Made by a program: the position numbers and the translations under genes. This document shows, piece by piece, positions 17,135 through 25,807 of a stretch of DNA of 64,000 bases. Location: contig CBDDEN010000010.1 in NCBI GenBank assembly GCA_965226925.1, positions 558,001-622,000 of the forward strand, in the 5' to 3' direction. Source of the DNA: CBDDCX01 sp965226925. Lineage in GTDB: Bacteria; Gemmatimonadota; Gemmatimonadetes; Longimicrobiales; Gaopeijiaceae. The notes below the pieces were generated by a model that searched no databases, was not told the origin of the DNA, and saw nothing but the letters and a program-made list of their open reading frames with translations. Numbering within the stretch: position 1 is the stretch's first letter; each line of letters opens with the position of its first letter.

Positions 17135-18868
17135 TCAACCAGTGCCGCCGGTGCCCCCAGTGAAGCCGCCGCCGATCGTACCGGTGACGACGGTCACGCC
17201 GTTCCTCGTAATCGTGATGTTGTTACCGCTGATCGTCACACCATAGGTAGCCAGTACGTCCGCGGAGGCATTGTTCCCCAACCTCATGGTCACGGTGCCG
17301 CTCCCGGTACCACCGGACTGAATCGTCGCCGTGGTAGCATAGGTGATGCTGCACGGATCCAACGACCACCATTCGGCATGGTGGAGAAGCAGCCGATCCA
17401 ACTCCGGATCGGGCAACGGGCCTGCCGCTCGCTCATAGCCCTCGGTTTGGCCGATCGGAAGCCGGTACTGAGCCTCCAGCACCGTTCCACGGAAGAGCGC
17501 GATTCGGAGGTTGGGGAGCAAGAACAGCCTGGCATCGGCAACCCCGAAGTCGGAGTAGACCACGGTCTCGATCCCGGGGTGGAGCGTCAGGTCGGCCTTG
17601 AAGAAGCTCGAATTCACTGAGCGCGAGGCCGGCCCCGCGAGGGAGCGCGGCGCCCCCGGGTGCCGTATCGAAACACGGTTCCGGAAGACCTCGGGGCCGA
17701 TCGATCCGTCCAGGAAATGCCGAAGGTCGGCGCTCGTCACGTCGATCTGCGCCACTCGGAGGTTCGTCCGCTTCACTACGATACGGAGGTTCTCGGCGCC
17801 GGCCGGCATGTTGCGCGACACTATGCGGAACACCTGGGCGAGGCCGTCCAATTCATGCTGGTTGTAGCGTCGGTTTTCGTACTCGACCCTCAGCACGTCG
17901 CCTTCGCGTACCGAGACCTGGACGTTCTCGAAGCCGTCTTCCGCGAGCAAGCGGGCCAAGACGTCTACGGCGTCCACCCCCGGCTCGGTGATGGCCGGGC
18001 CCGGCCCCTGCCCCACCTCCCTGGCCGGCTCACGCTCTATCCAGTCCTGATCGAGCACCGCACGAAGCGACACGCCCCACGTGACGCCCTCACCCTCGGT
18101 CCAAATCACGTCCACGGTGGGCCGGGGGGCGCCGCGGGCGACCAGCCGTTCGGGCAAAGGCCGGATGCGCAGGCTTCCGTTGAAACGCTCCGCATCGTAT
18201 TCCCCTACGAGGGTGACTTGTCGGATCGGCGACGCTTCGATTCCGCCGAAGGCACCCTTCAGCAGATCGTCGCCCCAACCGTATCCCGCCGTAAGCCGGA
18301 CTCGGCCGGCCAGGGTCTTGCCTGCGACCGCGTAGCGCGCCTCGAAGTGGTTCGAGGCGCCGCCGAAATCCTGGGCACCGATGGCTACGGCGGGTCGGAA
18401 CGCAGTCTCCTCGAGAAGGAGAAGCTGGGCACTTGCGGACAAGTCGCGGCTCAGCGCGGTCCACTCGACCTGTCTGATGACCCCGTCCGGACCCCGTTCG
18501 AACTTTGGGGGAAGTGGCTCAGACGCAACGACCTCGGAGCCCCGACCCGAAATCACCAGCCGCGAGAAGAGCCCCACGGCGAACTGGATGTTGTATTGTC
18601 GCGCTATGGCCCCGGGGGCGAAGGCATCATACGTGGGGGTGGTATTGTAGCTGAGGTGCGCGTACCCGGGGGTGATCGTGCCGGCGTTGGGTATCGAGAT
18701 CAGCCCCGGCAGCCCCATCGTCCCGAGGCTCAGCGGGACCAATCCACCCCGCCCCTCACCCCGCTGCCCCTGGGCTTCTGTCTTGCCTGGAAAGGCCAAG
18801 ACACCAAGTAACACAGCGGACGCCATCCAGGCGCCGAGGCTACCCAGTGAGGTACGGAGGGAGATCAT
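17135..18868 (-). CDS. YjbH/GfcD-like outer-membrane protein with odd C-terminus
   Basis: 577 residues. After a signal peptide the N-terminus has the YjbH hallmark GTMGLPGLISIPNAGTITPG, then beta-barrel-like strands. A central domain follows (DVLARLLAEDGFENVQVSV, LRIVVKRTNLRVAQIDVTSADLRHFLDG) and a second barrel part (FFKADLTLHPGIETVVYSDFG). YjbH-type proteins take part in exopolysaccharide export. After LDRLLLHHA the family pattern stops. The last 75 residues are a Gly/Thr-rich repetitive tail (TATIQSGGTGSGTVTM, GTIGGGFTGGTGGTG) unlike the family, so a fusion or join near 17380 is likely. Confidence 0.7.
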   Translation of the reverse strand: MISLRTSLGSLGAWMASAVLLGVLAFPGKTEAQGQRGEGRGGLVPLSLGTMGLPGLISIPNAGTITPGYAHLSYNTTPTYDAFAPGAIARQYNIQFAVGLFSRLVISGRGSEVVASEPLPPKFERGPDGVIRQVEWTALSRDLSASAQLLLLEETAFRPAVAIGAQDFGGASNHFEARYAVAGKTLAGRVRLTAGYGWGDDLLKGAFGGIEASPIRQVTLVGEYDAERFNGSLRIRPLPERLVARGAPRPTVDVIWTEGEGVTWGVSLRAVLDQDWIEREPAREVGQGPGPAITEPGVDAVDVLARLLAEDGFENVQVSVREGDVLRVEYENRRYNQHELDGLAQVFRIVSRNMPAGAENLRIVVKRTNLRVAQIDVTSADLRHFLDGSIGPEVFRNRVSIRHPGAPRSLAGPASRSVNSSFFKADLTLHPGIETVVYSDFGVADARLFLLPNLRIALFRGTVLEAQYRLPIGQTEGYERAAGPLPDPELDRLLLHHAEWWSLDPCSITYATTATIQSGGTGSGTVTMRLGNNASADVLATYGVTISGNNITITRNGVTVVTGTIGGGFTGGTGGTG

Positions 18869-18895
18869 GGCCGGGGAACCTATGGCTCGTGGTAG

Positions 18896-19408
18896 TTGCG
18901 ATCAAACGGCACGATCCGCGGGACCGAGGGTCGCCGACGGGGCTCCCCCGCTTCGAATGGAGGCCGACATAGAGCCGGCGTCCGAGGGCCGGAGTACTTC
19001 GAGGCCAAACCGCCCCTGGACGTACCGGATCTGTTCCAGGGGATCTCCGGCATCCGAGTAGACCGCATGTCCTCCGGATACTCCTTTGATGTGTCCTCGA
19101 ACCGTGCGCAGCGGTGTCGCCCGAGCATTAGCATCGACGGCCTGCTTGTGCAGGTGGGGAGACGGGAGGGTGCGAACCGGGAGGTGCGTCCCATTGACCC
19201 CGAGGGTCTGGAGAGGGTCGTCGGTAGCCGAGACCTCGATCGGACGGGCTGGCAGGACATCGTCAACGTCGTCGAGGTCGCGGCGATCGAAGTGTTCGCG
19301 GGTGGCGCCGGTTTACCCGATTGGGTGGCCGGAACCCTCAGCCCGTGCGGAGCGATCCTCATATGGACCAAGGGATACGTTCAGAGAGGACTTGCGAGAG
19401 GCGAGTGA
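18896..19408 (+). pseudogene. Plug-domain secreted protein, N-terminus lost
   Basis: From about 18985 the sequence reads like the C-terminal half of the plug-type protein at 22.7-23.5 kb: EYFEAKPPLDVPDLFQGISGIRV, then ISIDGLLVQ, WQDIVNVVEVAAIEVF and the end motif SPCGAILIWTK. The signal peptide and the carboxypeptidase-regulatory-like domain that should precede it are missing, and the region joins directly to the divergent YjbH-like gene. Its stop overlaps the start of the next gene (GTGA). Function unknown; plug domains bind ligands or TonB in receptors, but no barrel is fused here. Confidence 0.6.
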
Positions 19409-19891
19409 GGTTCGTCCGTCTCCCGAGGCTCTCGGTGCCGATAATCATATTGGGCCTCGGCGTCCTTCCGCTGACCCTCCCGTCGTCCGCACAGAACGTG
19501 GGCTTCAAGGGAGGCATGAACCGCTCCCAGTTCTACGGTGCCGAGATCGGCGACTCCGAGAATCTGCGGGCGCTCGTCTTCGGCGTGTTCGCGGAGTTCA
19601 ACCTCGGAGGCACCTTCTCACTGCAACCGGAGATCAACTACTCCAAGAGGGGAGCGAGGGAGGAGACGCTTCTGGAGGTAGCCCGCGACGGGGTGTGGCG
19701 CTACAACTACTTCGACATCGTGTCCCTTCTCAAGCTCCGCCTGAACTCGGAGCGCTCGTCGCCGTCGTTCAGTCTCTTCACCTGCCCCGTTCTGTCCATA
19801 CTCGCCAATTCCAAGGCGACGGGCTGGAAACCGGAGGAGCTCCACGCCGAGTGCGCCGGTTGTGCCCGGGAGCCCATCTCGTTCCGGAACC
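19405..19891 (+). pseudogene. PorT-like small beta-barrel, 5' part interrupted by IS
   Basis: GTG start at 19405 overlapping the plug-protein stop by 4 bp. Signal peptide (PIIILGLGVLPLTLPSSAQ), then NVGFKGGMNRSQFYG, FGVFAEFNLGGTFSLQPEINYSKRGAR and YFDIVSLLKLRLN, the pattern of PorT/OmpW-like 8-stranded barrels. Coding continuity is broken at 19892 by the IS3-like element and resumes at 21469. Together with the plug gene it forms a translationally coupled pair. Confidence 0.7.
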
Positions 19892-19923
19892 TGTCAACGA
19901 CAATGGGCACTCTACGGGATTAA

Positions 19924-20990
19924 TTAAAGAGCAATTTCCTGTGTGGAGAGGGGTGTGGTGGGAGGATTGATCCAGACGGACTCCGGAGCGGTTTGGGTTT
20001 GGGAACGCCTGCTGACGAAGCGTTCGGGATGGGTGGTCCATGCCGTGTTCGAGCACGGTTGTCCTGCGGGCGATAACGTTGTCGGCGCGCCCGAAGTGCA
20101 CTTGTTCGGGGCGTCAGCATCGAGATGCCCCCGTGCCTGTGCTCGGCATTGTACCAACGGAAGAACGATCGACAGAAGGTCTTGGCCTGGCCCTGGTCTC
20201 CGAACCGTCCGGGAAACGAGGGATGGTACTTCAAGGTCTTGAACGAAAAGGCTGGATCACAAGCCTCGGAGAACGGATTGTCATCCGAGACCTGAGGACC
20301 ACCGAGCTCAACGAGGGGTCACGCCGAGGTCACGCCCGAGAAGTTGAGCGGTGCCTTGGCTCGTCATTGGAGACTCCCCGATCCGAGTGCAGGGTCAGGA
20401 CCCGGGGCTGGACGCCATGCTTCAGGCAGCTCTGCTGGATCAACCGGCCGGCCAGGGCCGAGTTCTCCCGGTCCGCCACCATCCAGCCCACGACGTAGCG
20501 GCTGTAGATGTCCAGGATCACGTACAGGTAGTAGTAGCTCCACTTCTTCGGCCCCAGCAGCCGCGTGATGTCCCAGGACCACACCTGGTTCGGCGCCGTG
20601 GCCATCAACTCGGGCTTCTTGTACTCGGGATGGGTGCGCTGCGCCCGGCGTTCCTGAACCGGCACCTCGGAGGCCAGAACACGATACATCGTGCGTTCGC
20701 TGCACAGGTAGACCTCTTCGTCGAGCAGCGTGGCCACCACCTCGGCGGGTGAGCGGTCCACGAACCGCTCCGAACACAGCGTGTCGAAGACCTCGCCTCG
20801 TTCCGTCTCGCTCAATGCCCGGGCGGGCGTCGGGCGGGGCTGCCGTTGCCCGGTCGATGGGCCTCGACGACGGTACAACGTCGATCGGCAGACCTCGAGG
20901 GCCGCGCACGCCGGTTTTACACCGACGTGCTTAGCCAGCTCATCGGCCGCCTTCAAGAGTTCGTCCCGTCGTCGAGGCTTATCCTTCCAG
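19924..20990 (-). pseudogene. IS copy A OrfB (DDE transposase), frameshifted
   Basis: The catalytic-domain sequence is recognisable: NQVWSWDITRL (first Asp), YLYVILDIYSRYVVGWMV, RVLTLHSDRG (second Asp) and KTFCRSFFRWYNAEHRHGG. Relative to copy B the sequence is disrupted near 20375-20300, where the second Asp motif should be followed by SQCTAQLLADLGV and a Glu-containing segment, and again near 20100. It cannot make a full transposase. It ends with a stop at 19924, close to the inverted repeat. Confidence 0.8.
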
Positions 20991-21403
20991 CAGCCCCGCA
21001 ACTTTTCCCTGCACGTCGATGATCAGGTGTGCCTTCCTGAGCTCATCCTCGAGCCGAGCATTGCGGCGCTCCAGCTTGCGTACCTTCTCATCCAGAGGAT
21101 TTCGCTCCGGCTTGCGGCCGCGTTTCTTCGACAGGGCCTTCAGCGACCCGCTATGCGCCGCCTTGCGCCACGTCGTCAGGTGCGACGAGTACAGGCCCTC
21201 GCGCCGCAGGAGCTGGCCCACCTCGCCGGGCTCGGTGCACCGGTCCGCTTCTTCGACGATCCGCAGCTTGTACGACGGACTGAACCGCCGGCGTAGCGGC
21301 CTATCTACTACCTCCGGGTCCGCAGGAGCTGCCGCGCTCGCTTGGCCCCCCCGGTTCGAGGGGCACTACCATTCTCTTCCATTCTCTCTCGCAGTCCCAA
21401 CAT
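20979..21403 (-). pseudogene. IS copy A OrfA (HTH), frameshifted
   Basis: From ATG 21403 the protein starts MLGLRERMEENGSAPRTGG. A one-base loss relative to copy B (GCGAGC versus GCGAAGC) shifts the frame to an early stop. The downstream part is open: RRFSPSYKLRIVEEADR, REGLYSSHLTTWRKA and a leucine-rich coiled segment KVRKLERRNARLEDELRKAH that is typical of IS3 OrfA multimerisation. Confidence 0.8.
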
Positions 21404-21468
21404 GTTCGTTTTCTCTGCCTTCGCCCTACTCGAATTCTTTGCGTGCTCCGTGTCTCCGTACGTTGGCA

Positions 21469-22030
21469 GAGAGGGTTCCGCTACGTCCGACTTCTGCAAC
21501 ACAACACCAAGGGCAAAGACGTCGGAGGTACCGTGGGCATGGCCGTCGACTTCGGAAGTGGGCCGGCGAAGGTCGTGCTCGACATGCGCTACACGAAGAT
21601 GATGAGCGAGTTCGACAAGGCACCCTACGACGCACTGTACTCCCGCAAGCACAGCGCACTTTCGTTCCAGGCCGGCGTCGTCCTGACGCCGAGAGCCTTT
21701 GGAGGCGGCTACAGGTCTTCACTCCCAGAGGACGATCCCGAGCGGCACTCGATCGTGACGCTCGAGGTGATCGCGAGAGAGGACATCGCCGGGCACGGTG
21801 AGACCCTACCCGTCTTCGACGTGATCCGACTCGAACGGCCCGAGTGGATGGACGGGGGTCAGATCCGTGCCACCCTCTTCGTGGATGGAGTGCCTTGGGA
21901 CGGGTCGGGGGAAGACCCCCTCGAGTGGAGCGCGAGCGAGGTCGAGGAGATTCTTAGAATGGAGGGGGCGCCGGGTGCCTACCAAGGGCATGGGGTCGTG
22001 ATCGAGGTGATTACGCGCGCGCGCCGTTGA
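21469..22030 (+). pseudogene. PorT-like barrel 3' part followed by plug-like end
   Basis: Directly after the IS the frame reads FRYVRLLQHNTKGKDVGG, GMAVDFGSGPAKVVLDMRYT and ALSFQAGVVL, the last strands of the small barrel begun at 19405. A further 130 residues follow (LFVDGVPWDGSG, SASEVEEILRMEGAPGAYQG, VIEVITRARR stop). They resemble the C-terminal half of a plug-type protein rather than a barrel. Either a natural fusion or another join; the stop at 22030 is genuine. Confidence 0.55.
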
Positions 22031-22105
22031 CGCTCAACGGATCACAAGGAAAACCGTTGCGACGAAAAGGCCATGGAAGCCATCCCCCGCCCACCTGCAC
22101 AACCA

Positions 22106-22597
22106 TCAGATGGCCACGCCAAACCCCAACACGACCAGACCACTCGAGTCCGATCGACGCATGACCTCCAGACGTAGGCTGAATCTCGTCCTACCCTTGA
22201 GATCCACGCCCAAGAACAGGGTCCTCACATTCTCCTTGGATCCGCTCCCATCGAGCCGCCTCTTTCCAACACCGACGCCCACGTACGGCGTCAGGCGTGA
22301 CGGAAACAGGTACGCGCTGAACCCTACCGATCCCAGCCAGGCGCGGCCCGACCCGCAGATCACTCCCGGGAGGGTTAGACAGTCACGGGCGAGATGCTCT
22401 CGTGCCCCCGATCCCCAGATCCTCACGTACCCGCTACCGACGGGCCGCTCCGCACGCAGTCCGAAGCCGAACCGCGGGCCGAGGCGGCCGAGCGACTCCG
22501 TCATGGTCGCGTAGGGAGCAAGCTTGAGCACTTCGGTGCGGGGTGGTCTCTGTGCTGACGCTGCGGAAACGCCACAGAACAGAGAGATCACGATCAT
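22106..22597 (-). CDS. Small secreted beta-barrel-like protein
   Basis: About 163 residues from ATG 22597 (no strong Shine-Dalgarno; upstream GTG/CTG codons in frame are alternatives). Signal peptide (MIVISLFCGVSAASAQ). The remainder alternates short amphipathic strands (RFGFGLRAERPVGSGYVRIWG, AWLGSVGFSAYLFPSRLTPYVGVGVG, RTRFSLRLEVMRR) and ends in a strand with terminal hydrophobic residue (VVLGFGVAI), as outer-membrane barrels do. It lies 92 bp downstream of the plug-type gene in the same direction, repeating the plug-plus-barrel arrangement seen at 19 kb. Confidence 0.6.
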   Translation of the reverse strand: MIVISLFCGVSAASAQRPPRTEVLKLAPYATMTESLGRLGPRFGFGLRAERPVGSGYVRIWGSGAREHLARDCLTLPGVICGSGRAWLGSVGFSAYLFPSRLTPYVGVGVGKRRLDGSGSKENVRTLFLGVDLKGRTRFSLRLEVMRRSDSSGLVVLGFGVAI

Positions 22598-22689
22598 CAA
22601 CACTCGAATCAGGGCGCCCCGCGATCCGACCCTGAGTTCAAGCCGGCGCCAAGAGCGCCGAAGAGTCCGACGCCGAAGACCACGGTCGG

Positions 22690-23514
22690 TCAACGCAAGG
22701 AACCCTTCGTCCATATGAGGATCGCGCCGCAAGGGCTCGTCTGACCCCCCGCCCAAGCGGGACGGCGGTTCAGTCCGTCGTACAAGCTGCGGATCGTCGA
22801 AGAAGCGCGGCCGACGACGGGGCTGGGATACACCTCGAGAGCCTCGATGTCGTTGACGTGCAGGAGGTCCTGTCAGTCCGAACCACCCCCGCCGCCGGCC
22901 TGCACGAACATCCCGTCGATGCTGACGCTGATGGAGCATCCCCCACGGGTCGACACCACGTCCCACTCAAAGGCATTTCGGTAGGAGACCCGAACGCCGG
23001 GTACACCCCAGAACAGATCCGACGGATGGACGGGACGCCTGGCTTCGATGTCCTCCGGTGTCAGGAAGTAGCCGAAACCCTTCGCCTGTCGCTTGAAGAA
23101 CCCAACGCGCTCCAACCGCCTCGGTCTCCGCGCTTCAACGACGGCACCGAGGGAGTCCAGAGCAACGGGGCTCACCTGCATTCTCAGCTCAGCCACAACG
23201 TCCTGGTTCGGCGCAAGCTCGAAGGCGTCTGTGGTGAAGGGAACGTAGCCGAATCGCGTCGCACGAAGACGGAACGAGCCGGAATCGGGCACGCCAAAGA
23301 CGAACCGTCCTCTGGTGTCCGTGAGGGCTCTGGAGGCTGCGCCGCCGTCGGTGGTCAGTAGGGCCACCTCGGCGGTGTAGATCGGGACACCCGACTCCGC
23401 ATCGACGACCGTACCTTGAACCGTCTGGGCCGAGGACAGCCGGACGGAGGCGAGCGTAAGAAGAGGCGTCAGTGTTGCAACGGCCATCCACGCTACGGGC
23501 CAATCGCTCCTCAT
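22690..23514 (-). pseudogene. Carboxypeptidase-regulatory/plug protein with in-frame TGA and IS splinter
   Basis: ATG 23514, signal peptide (ending SVRLSSAQ). A carboxypeptidase-regulatory-like beta-sandwich follows (VQGTVVDAESGVPIYTAEVAL, TDTRGRFVFGVPDSGSFRLRA), then a plug-like domain (HPSDLFWGVPGVRVSY, VSIDGMFVQAGG). At 22873-22875 a TGA interrupts the frame; the paralogue at 19.2 kb has Trp (GWQDIVNV) where this one has stop-QDLLHVND, so TGG to TGA is the simplest explanation. Beyond it the frame stays open through a 45-bp IS-derived insert to SPCGAILIWTKGSLR and stop at 22690. Secreted; function unknown. Confidence 0.7.
22763..22807 (+). repeat. 45-bp splinter of the IS3-like OrfA
   Basis: This stretch is identical to the OrfA segment encoding RRFSPSYKLRIVEEA in copies A and B (for example 30898-30942). 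It lies antisense within the plug gene. Its length, a multiple of three, keeps the host frame, so that the host protein would gain 15 residues (SSTIRSLYDGLNRR). No inverted repeat or target duplication is seen, so simple transposition does not explain it. Confidence 0.8.
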
Positions 23515-23760
23515 GGATCCCTCTGTCCGGAAGGTGGCGCCGCGATGCCGATCGGCTCAGCGGCTCACCTTCCCACAACGGACATGGCTGAACATTCTAC
23601 TCCCGGCCTTGAATTCGCCAGACCAACGCCACGGCTACGATCGCGGTGCGATCGAGCGGAGTCATATCGGTCCAATGGCTCGAACCGTGAGGGGCTGGAT
23701 CAACTCGATGCGGTCCGGTGCCCCAGGTCTTGCCTCCACTTCACCTAATGAGGTCATCCG

Positions 23761-24527
23761 ATGTTCCCGATCGTTAGAGACATTCCGTACCTGACCACCG
23801 AACAGATGATCGAAGTCAGAGAGTCGATCCGTCCGTAGCAGACCACCGGATGGATCGAGCGATGATGGAGGACTACCAGATCATCTTGATCCAGATGATG
23901 GAGAATGCTGGACGCAACCTGGCGGATCTCGCCCGCAAGCGGTTTCTCGGTGGAGACGCGGCGGAAAAGCGGGTCGCGGTGCTTGCGGGAACCGGAGGAA
24001 ACGGCGGCGGTGCGATGGTGTGCGCGCGGAGGCTGCACAACTGGGGTGCCCGTGTCACGGTGTATCTCACGACGTTCGAGTCGGTAACACCCGTGCCTCG
24101 GCACCAGTTGGACATTCTGCGACGGATGGGCTTGGACGTTCGCTCAGCTGAAGAATTGGTGTCCGATCCGTCACCCGACTTGATCCTGGATGGGGTGATC
24201 GGATACAGCCTCAACGGTCCCCCCCGTGGGCCCGCCAAGGACATGATCGAATGGGCCAACAACTCTCGAGCCGAGGTTCTCTCACTCGATGCTCCGTCGG
24301 GGTTGGAAGCCACGACGGGTCAGGTGTGCGATCCGGCCATACGGGCGACCGCGACCATGACTCTGGCTCTCCCGAAGGAGGGCTTGAGGTCTCCAGGTAC
24401 TGAGGCCGTGGTGGGTGAGCTCTACTTGGCCGACATCAGTGTTCCTCCGGGACTGTATTCCTCGCCGGCCATCGCCCTGGAGGTTGGGCCGATCTTCTCG
24501 ATGTCGGATATCATCCGGATCATGTGA
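23761..24527 (+). pseudogene. nnrE: NAD(P)H-hydrate epimerase, 35-bp insertion near the 5' end
   Basis: The body (from 23850) is a YjeF_N domain: MMENAGRNLADLA, VAVLAGTGGNGGGAMVCARRLHNWG, LILDGVIGYSLNGPPRG and SLDAPSGLEATTG, which carry the nucleotide and metal sites. The enzyme repairs R/S-NADHX epimers. The normal start PYLTTEQMIEV is encoded from ATG 23761, but 35 extra bases between that segment and DRAMMEDYQI shift the frame and add a stop. Removing exactly these 35 bases restores continuity. Translation from ATG 23850 would give 225 residues lacking the first helix, so partial function is possible. Confidence 0.75.
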
Positions 24528-24537
24528 GAAGCGTCGT

Positions 24538-25090
24538 CTACACTTCGAGCCGGTTCTCATACGCCACCCGCTCCTCATGCTCGATGAAACGCTTCATGAT
24601 GCGCAAGTACATGGCCCAGCAATAGCTGGAAGTCGTGTAGCGCTCGTTCGGATTCTTCCAACCGCCGTGTGTGAAGGTCACTGACGTGCCACCCTCGCGC
24701 GGGCTGAGACCAAACCTCACCACGGTATCGGTCCAGTCGGTGTCCGCATCGGCCAGCCTGAGTTCGAAGGTAGAGGCCGCCTCGCACGCCGTGACCTCCG
24801 CGGTCCAGTCGTAGCCGGGACCGAATCCCAGGTGGTACATCTCTCCAAGAATCCACTTCTTCGGCCGCCGCCGCTCGGCGCCGTGGCCATCAACTCGGGC
24901 TTCTTGTACTCGGGATGGGTTGCGCCCGGCGTTCCTGAACCGGCACCTCCAGAACACGATACATCGTGCGTTCGGCACGGCCGCTGGACTTCAGGCTCCA
25001 CCATTCGTCCAACTGAGAAGGCTCACTGACAGCTTGGAAAACCCGCTCGGGACTTGCCCAGATCGGGAACGTGAAAACGATGTCAGCCAC
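24538..25090 (-). pseudogene. SRPBCC/AHSA1-like protein split by IS fragments
   Basis: GTG start at 25090. The N-terminus is VFTFPIWASPERVFQAVSEPSQLDEWWS and the distal part is YDWTAEVTACEAASTFELRL, SVTFTHGGWKN, a START-like ligand-binding fold of the AHSA1 type. The two halves are separated by 123 bases derived from the IS3-like transposase gene, in several pieces. Without the insert the halves are nearly continuous (SLKSSGRA...GEMYHLGFGPG). As assembled the frame is lost. Role in the cell unknown. Confidence 0.75.
24852..24974 (-). repeat. Mosaic of IS3-like OrfB pieces inside the SRPBCC gene
   Basis: On the minus strand the pieces correspond to OrfB segments ERTMYRVL, EVPVQERRAQ, THPEYKKPELMATAP and PKKW, in the original order and orientation. 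The natural intervening DNA has been shortened: deletions of about 6, 4 and 40 bases, with a 10-base filler at 24867-24876. No inverted repeat or target duplication is visible. Confidence 0.8.
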
Positions 25091-25117
25091 GGGACACCTC
25101 AGCGTTGAATGGTCTCG

Positions 25118-25375
25118 TTAGCCCAGCAGCCCGACAAGCCTGCCCACCGCGCCCCCGAGGAAGTCCTTCAGGTCGGCGAGGTCCGAGGCATCGTCCAGCC
25201 ACGACATCACGCGGACGCCGACCCTGCTTCCCCAGGCCGGCCCGCGAAACGCCTTGATCTCGAGCACGCCCTCGATCTCGTCCCAGCTCCATAGCGTCTC
25301 GTGGGTGCACGTCCTCACGAAGCTGGCTCCATCCGCGTTCCTAGTCAGCGGACAGCGCCTCCACAGGATCGGCAC
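25118..25375 (-). CDS. Short ORF of uncertain reality
   Basis: 85 codons, MPILWRRCPLTRNADGASF...; the second half (SWDEIEGVLEIKAFRGPAWGS, LDDASDLADLKDFLGGAVGRLVGLLG) has protein-like composition and an amphipathic C-terminal helix. No family recognised. It could be the 3' end of a larger gene whose 5' part was lost, since the first 25 residues look unlike protein and the region lies between two damaged genes. Confidence 0.3.
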   Translation of the reverse strand: MPILWRRCPLTRNADGASFVRTCTHETLWSWDEIEGVLEIKAFRGPAWGSRVGVRVMSWLDDASDLADLKDFLGGAVGRLVGLLG

Positions 25376-25516
25376 TTCCGGCAGGGTGAGCGATCAGCGC
25401 AGCCGAATCCATCCTCGGAGCAGGCAGCAAGCACGAAGCAGGCTGCTGCCACGATTGGCAATCCGGACCGACGCGACATCCGGCTAGGGGTGATCACAGT
25501 CCTCGGGATCGTCGCT

Positions 25517-25807
25517 TCAGGAGACGAGTTCAATGCGGAGGTTGAGCCCAAGCACGTGGGCAGCGGCAGTCAGGGTGTCTAAGCGGATGCGGTCGTTATC
25601 CGGGTCCAAGATCCGGTCCAGTTGACTGCGGCTGGTGTTCATTGCTGCAGCCATCGCCCGCTTGCTGATGTGCTCCTTTGCCATAGCCTGCTGCAACTGC
25701 CAGGCCAGGACGCGCTTCACAGCGATCGCGTTGGTCTCCTCGAGGGTGCCTTCCTCCTTGAGGAAGTCCTCGAACGACGAACCGATACGTGCGTCCTTCT
25801 TGCTCAT
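25517..25807 (-). CDS. higA: HigA-type XRE antitoxin
   Basis: 96 residues, ATG 25807 overlapping the toxin stop by 4 bp. An N-terminal dimerisation region precedes the HTH (VLAWQLQQAMAKEHISKRAMAAAMNTSRSQLDRILDP split by position: helix pair about residues 36-65). It ends in a short strand (LNLRIELVS). It would neutralise the upstream HigB-like toxin and repress the operon. Intact, while the toxin has a frameshift. Confidence 0.85.
   Translation of the reverse strand: MSKKDARIGSSFEDFLKEEGTLEETNAIAVKRVLAWQLQQAMAKEHISKRAMAAAMNTSRSQLDRILDPDNDRIRLDTLTAAAHVLGLNLRIELVS

Larger units (their letters stand above)
19892..21468 (-). mobile_element. IS3-family-like element, copy A (degenerate)
   Basis: 1577 bp, bounded by imperfect inverted repeats: TGTCAACGACAATGGG at 19892 and, read on the other strand from 21468, TGCCAACGTACGGAGAC. 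Ends are TG...CA as in IS3-type elements. It encodes an HTH OrfA and a DDE OrfB on the minus strand, both frameshifted. It interrupts the small barrel gene; GTTCCG occurs just outside on both sides and may be part of the duplication. Copy B at 30.7-34.0 kb is the same element; 6-7 bases outside the inverted repeats also agree between the copies, which leaves the exact ends uncertain. Confidence 0.8.

Noticed and set aside
22873..22875. TGA in the plug gene as selenocysteine or recoded Trp
   Set aside because: No SECIS-like hairpin identified, and TGA serves as normal stop in many genes of the window, so genome-wide recoding is excluded.
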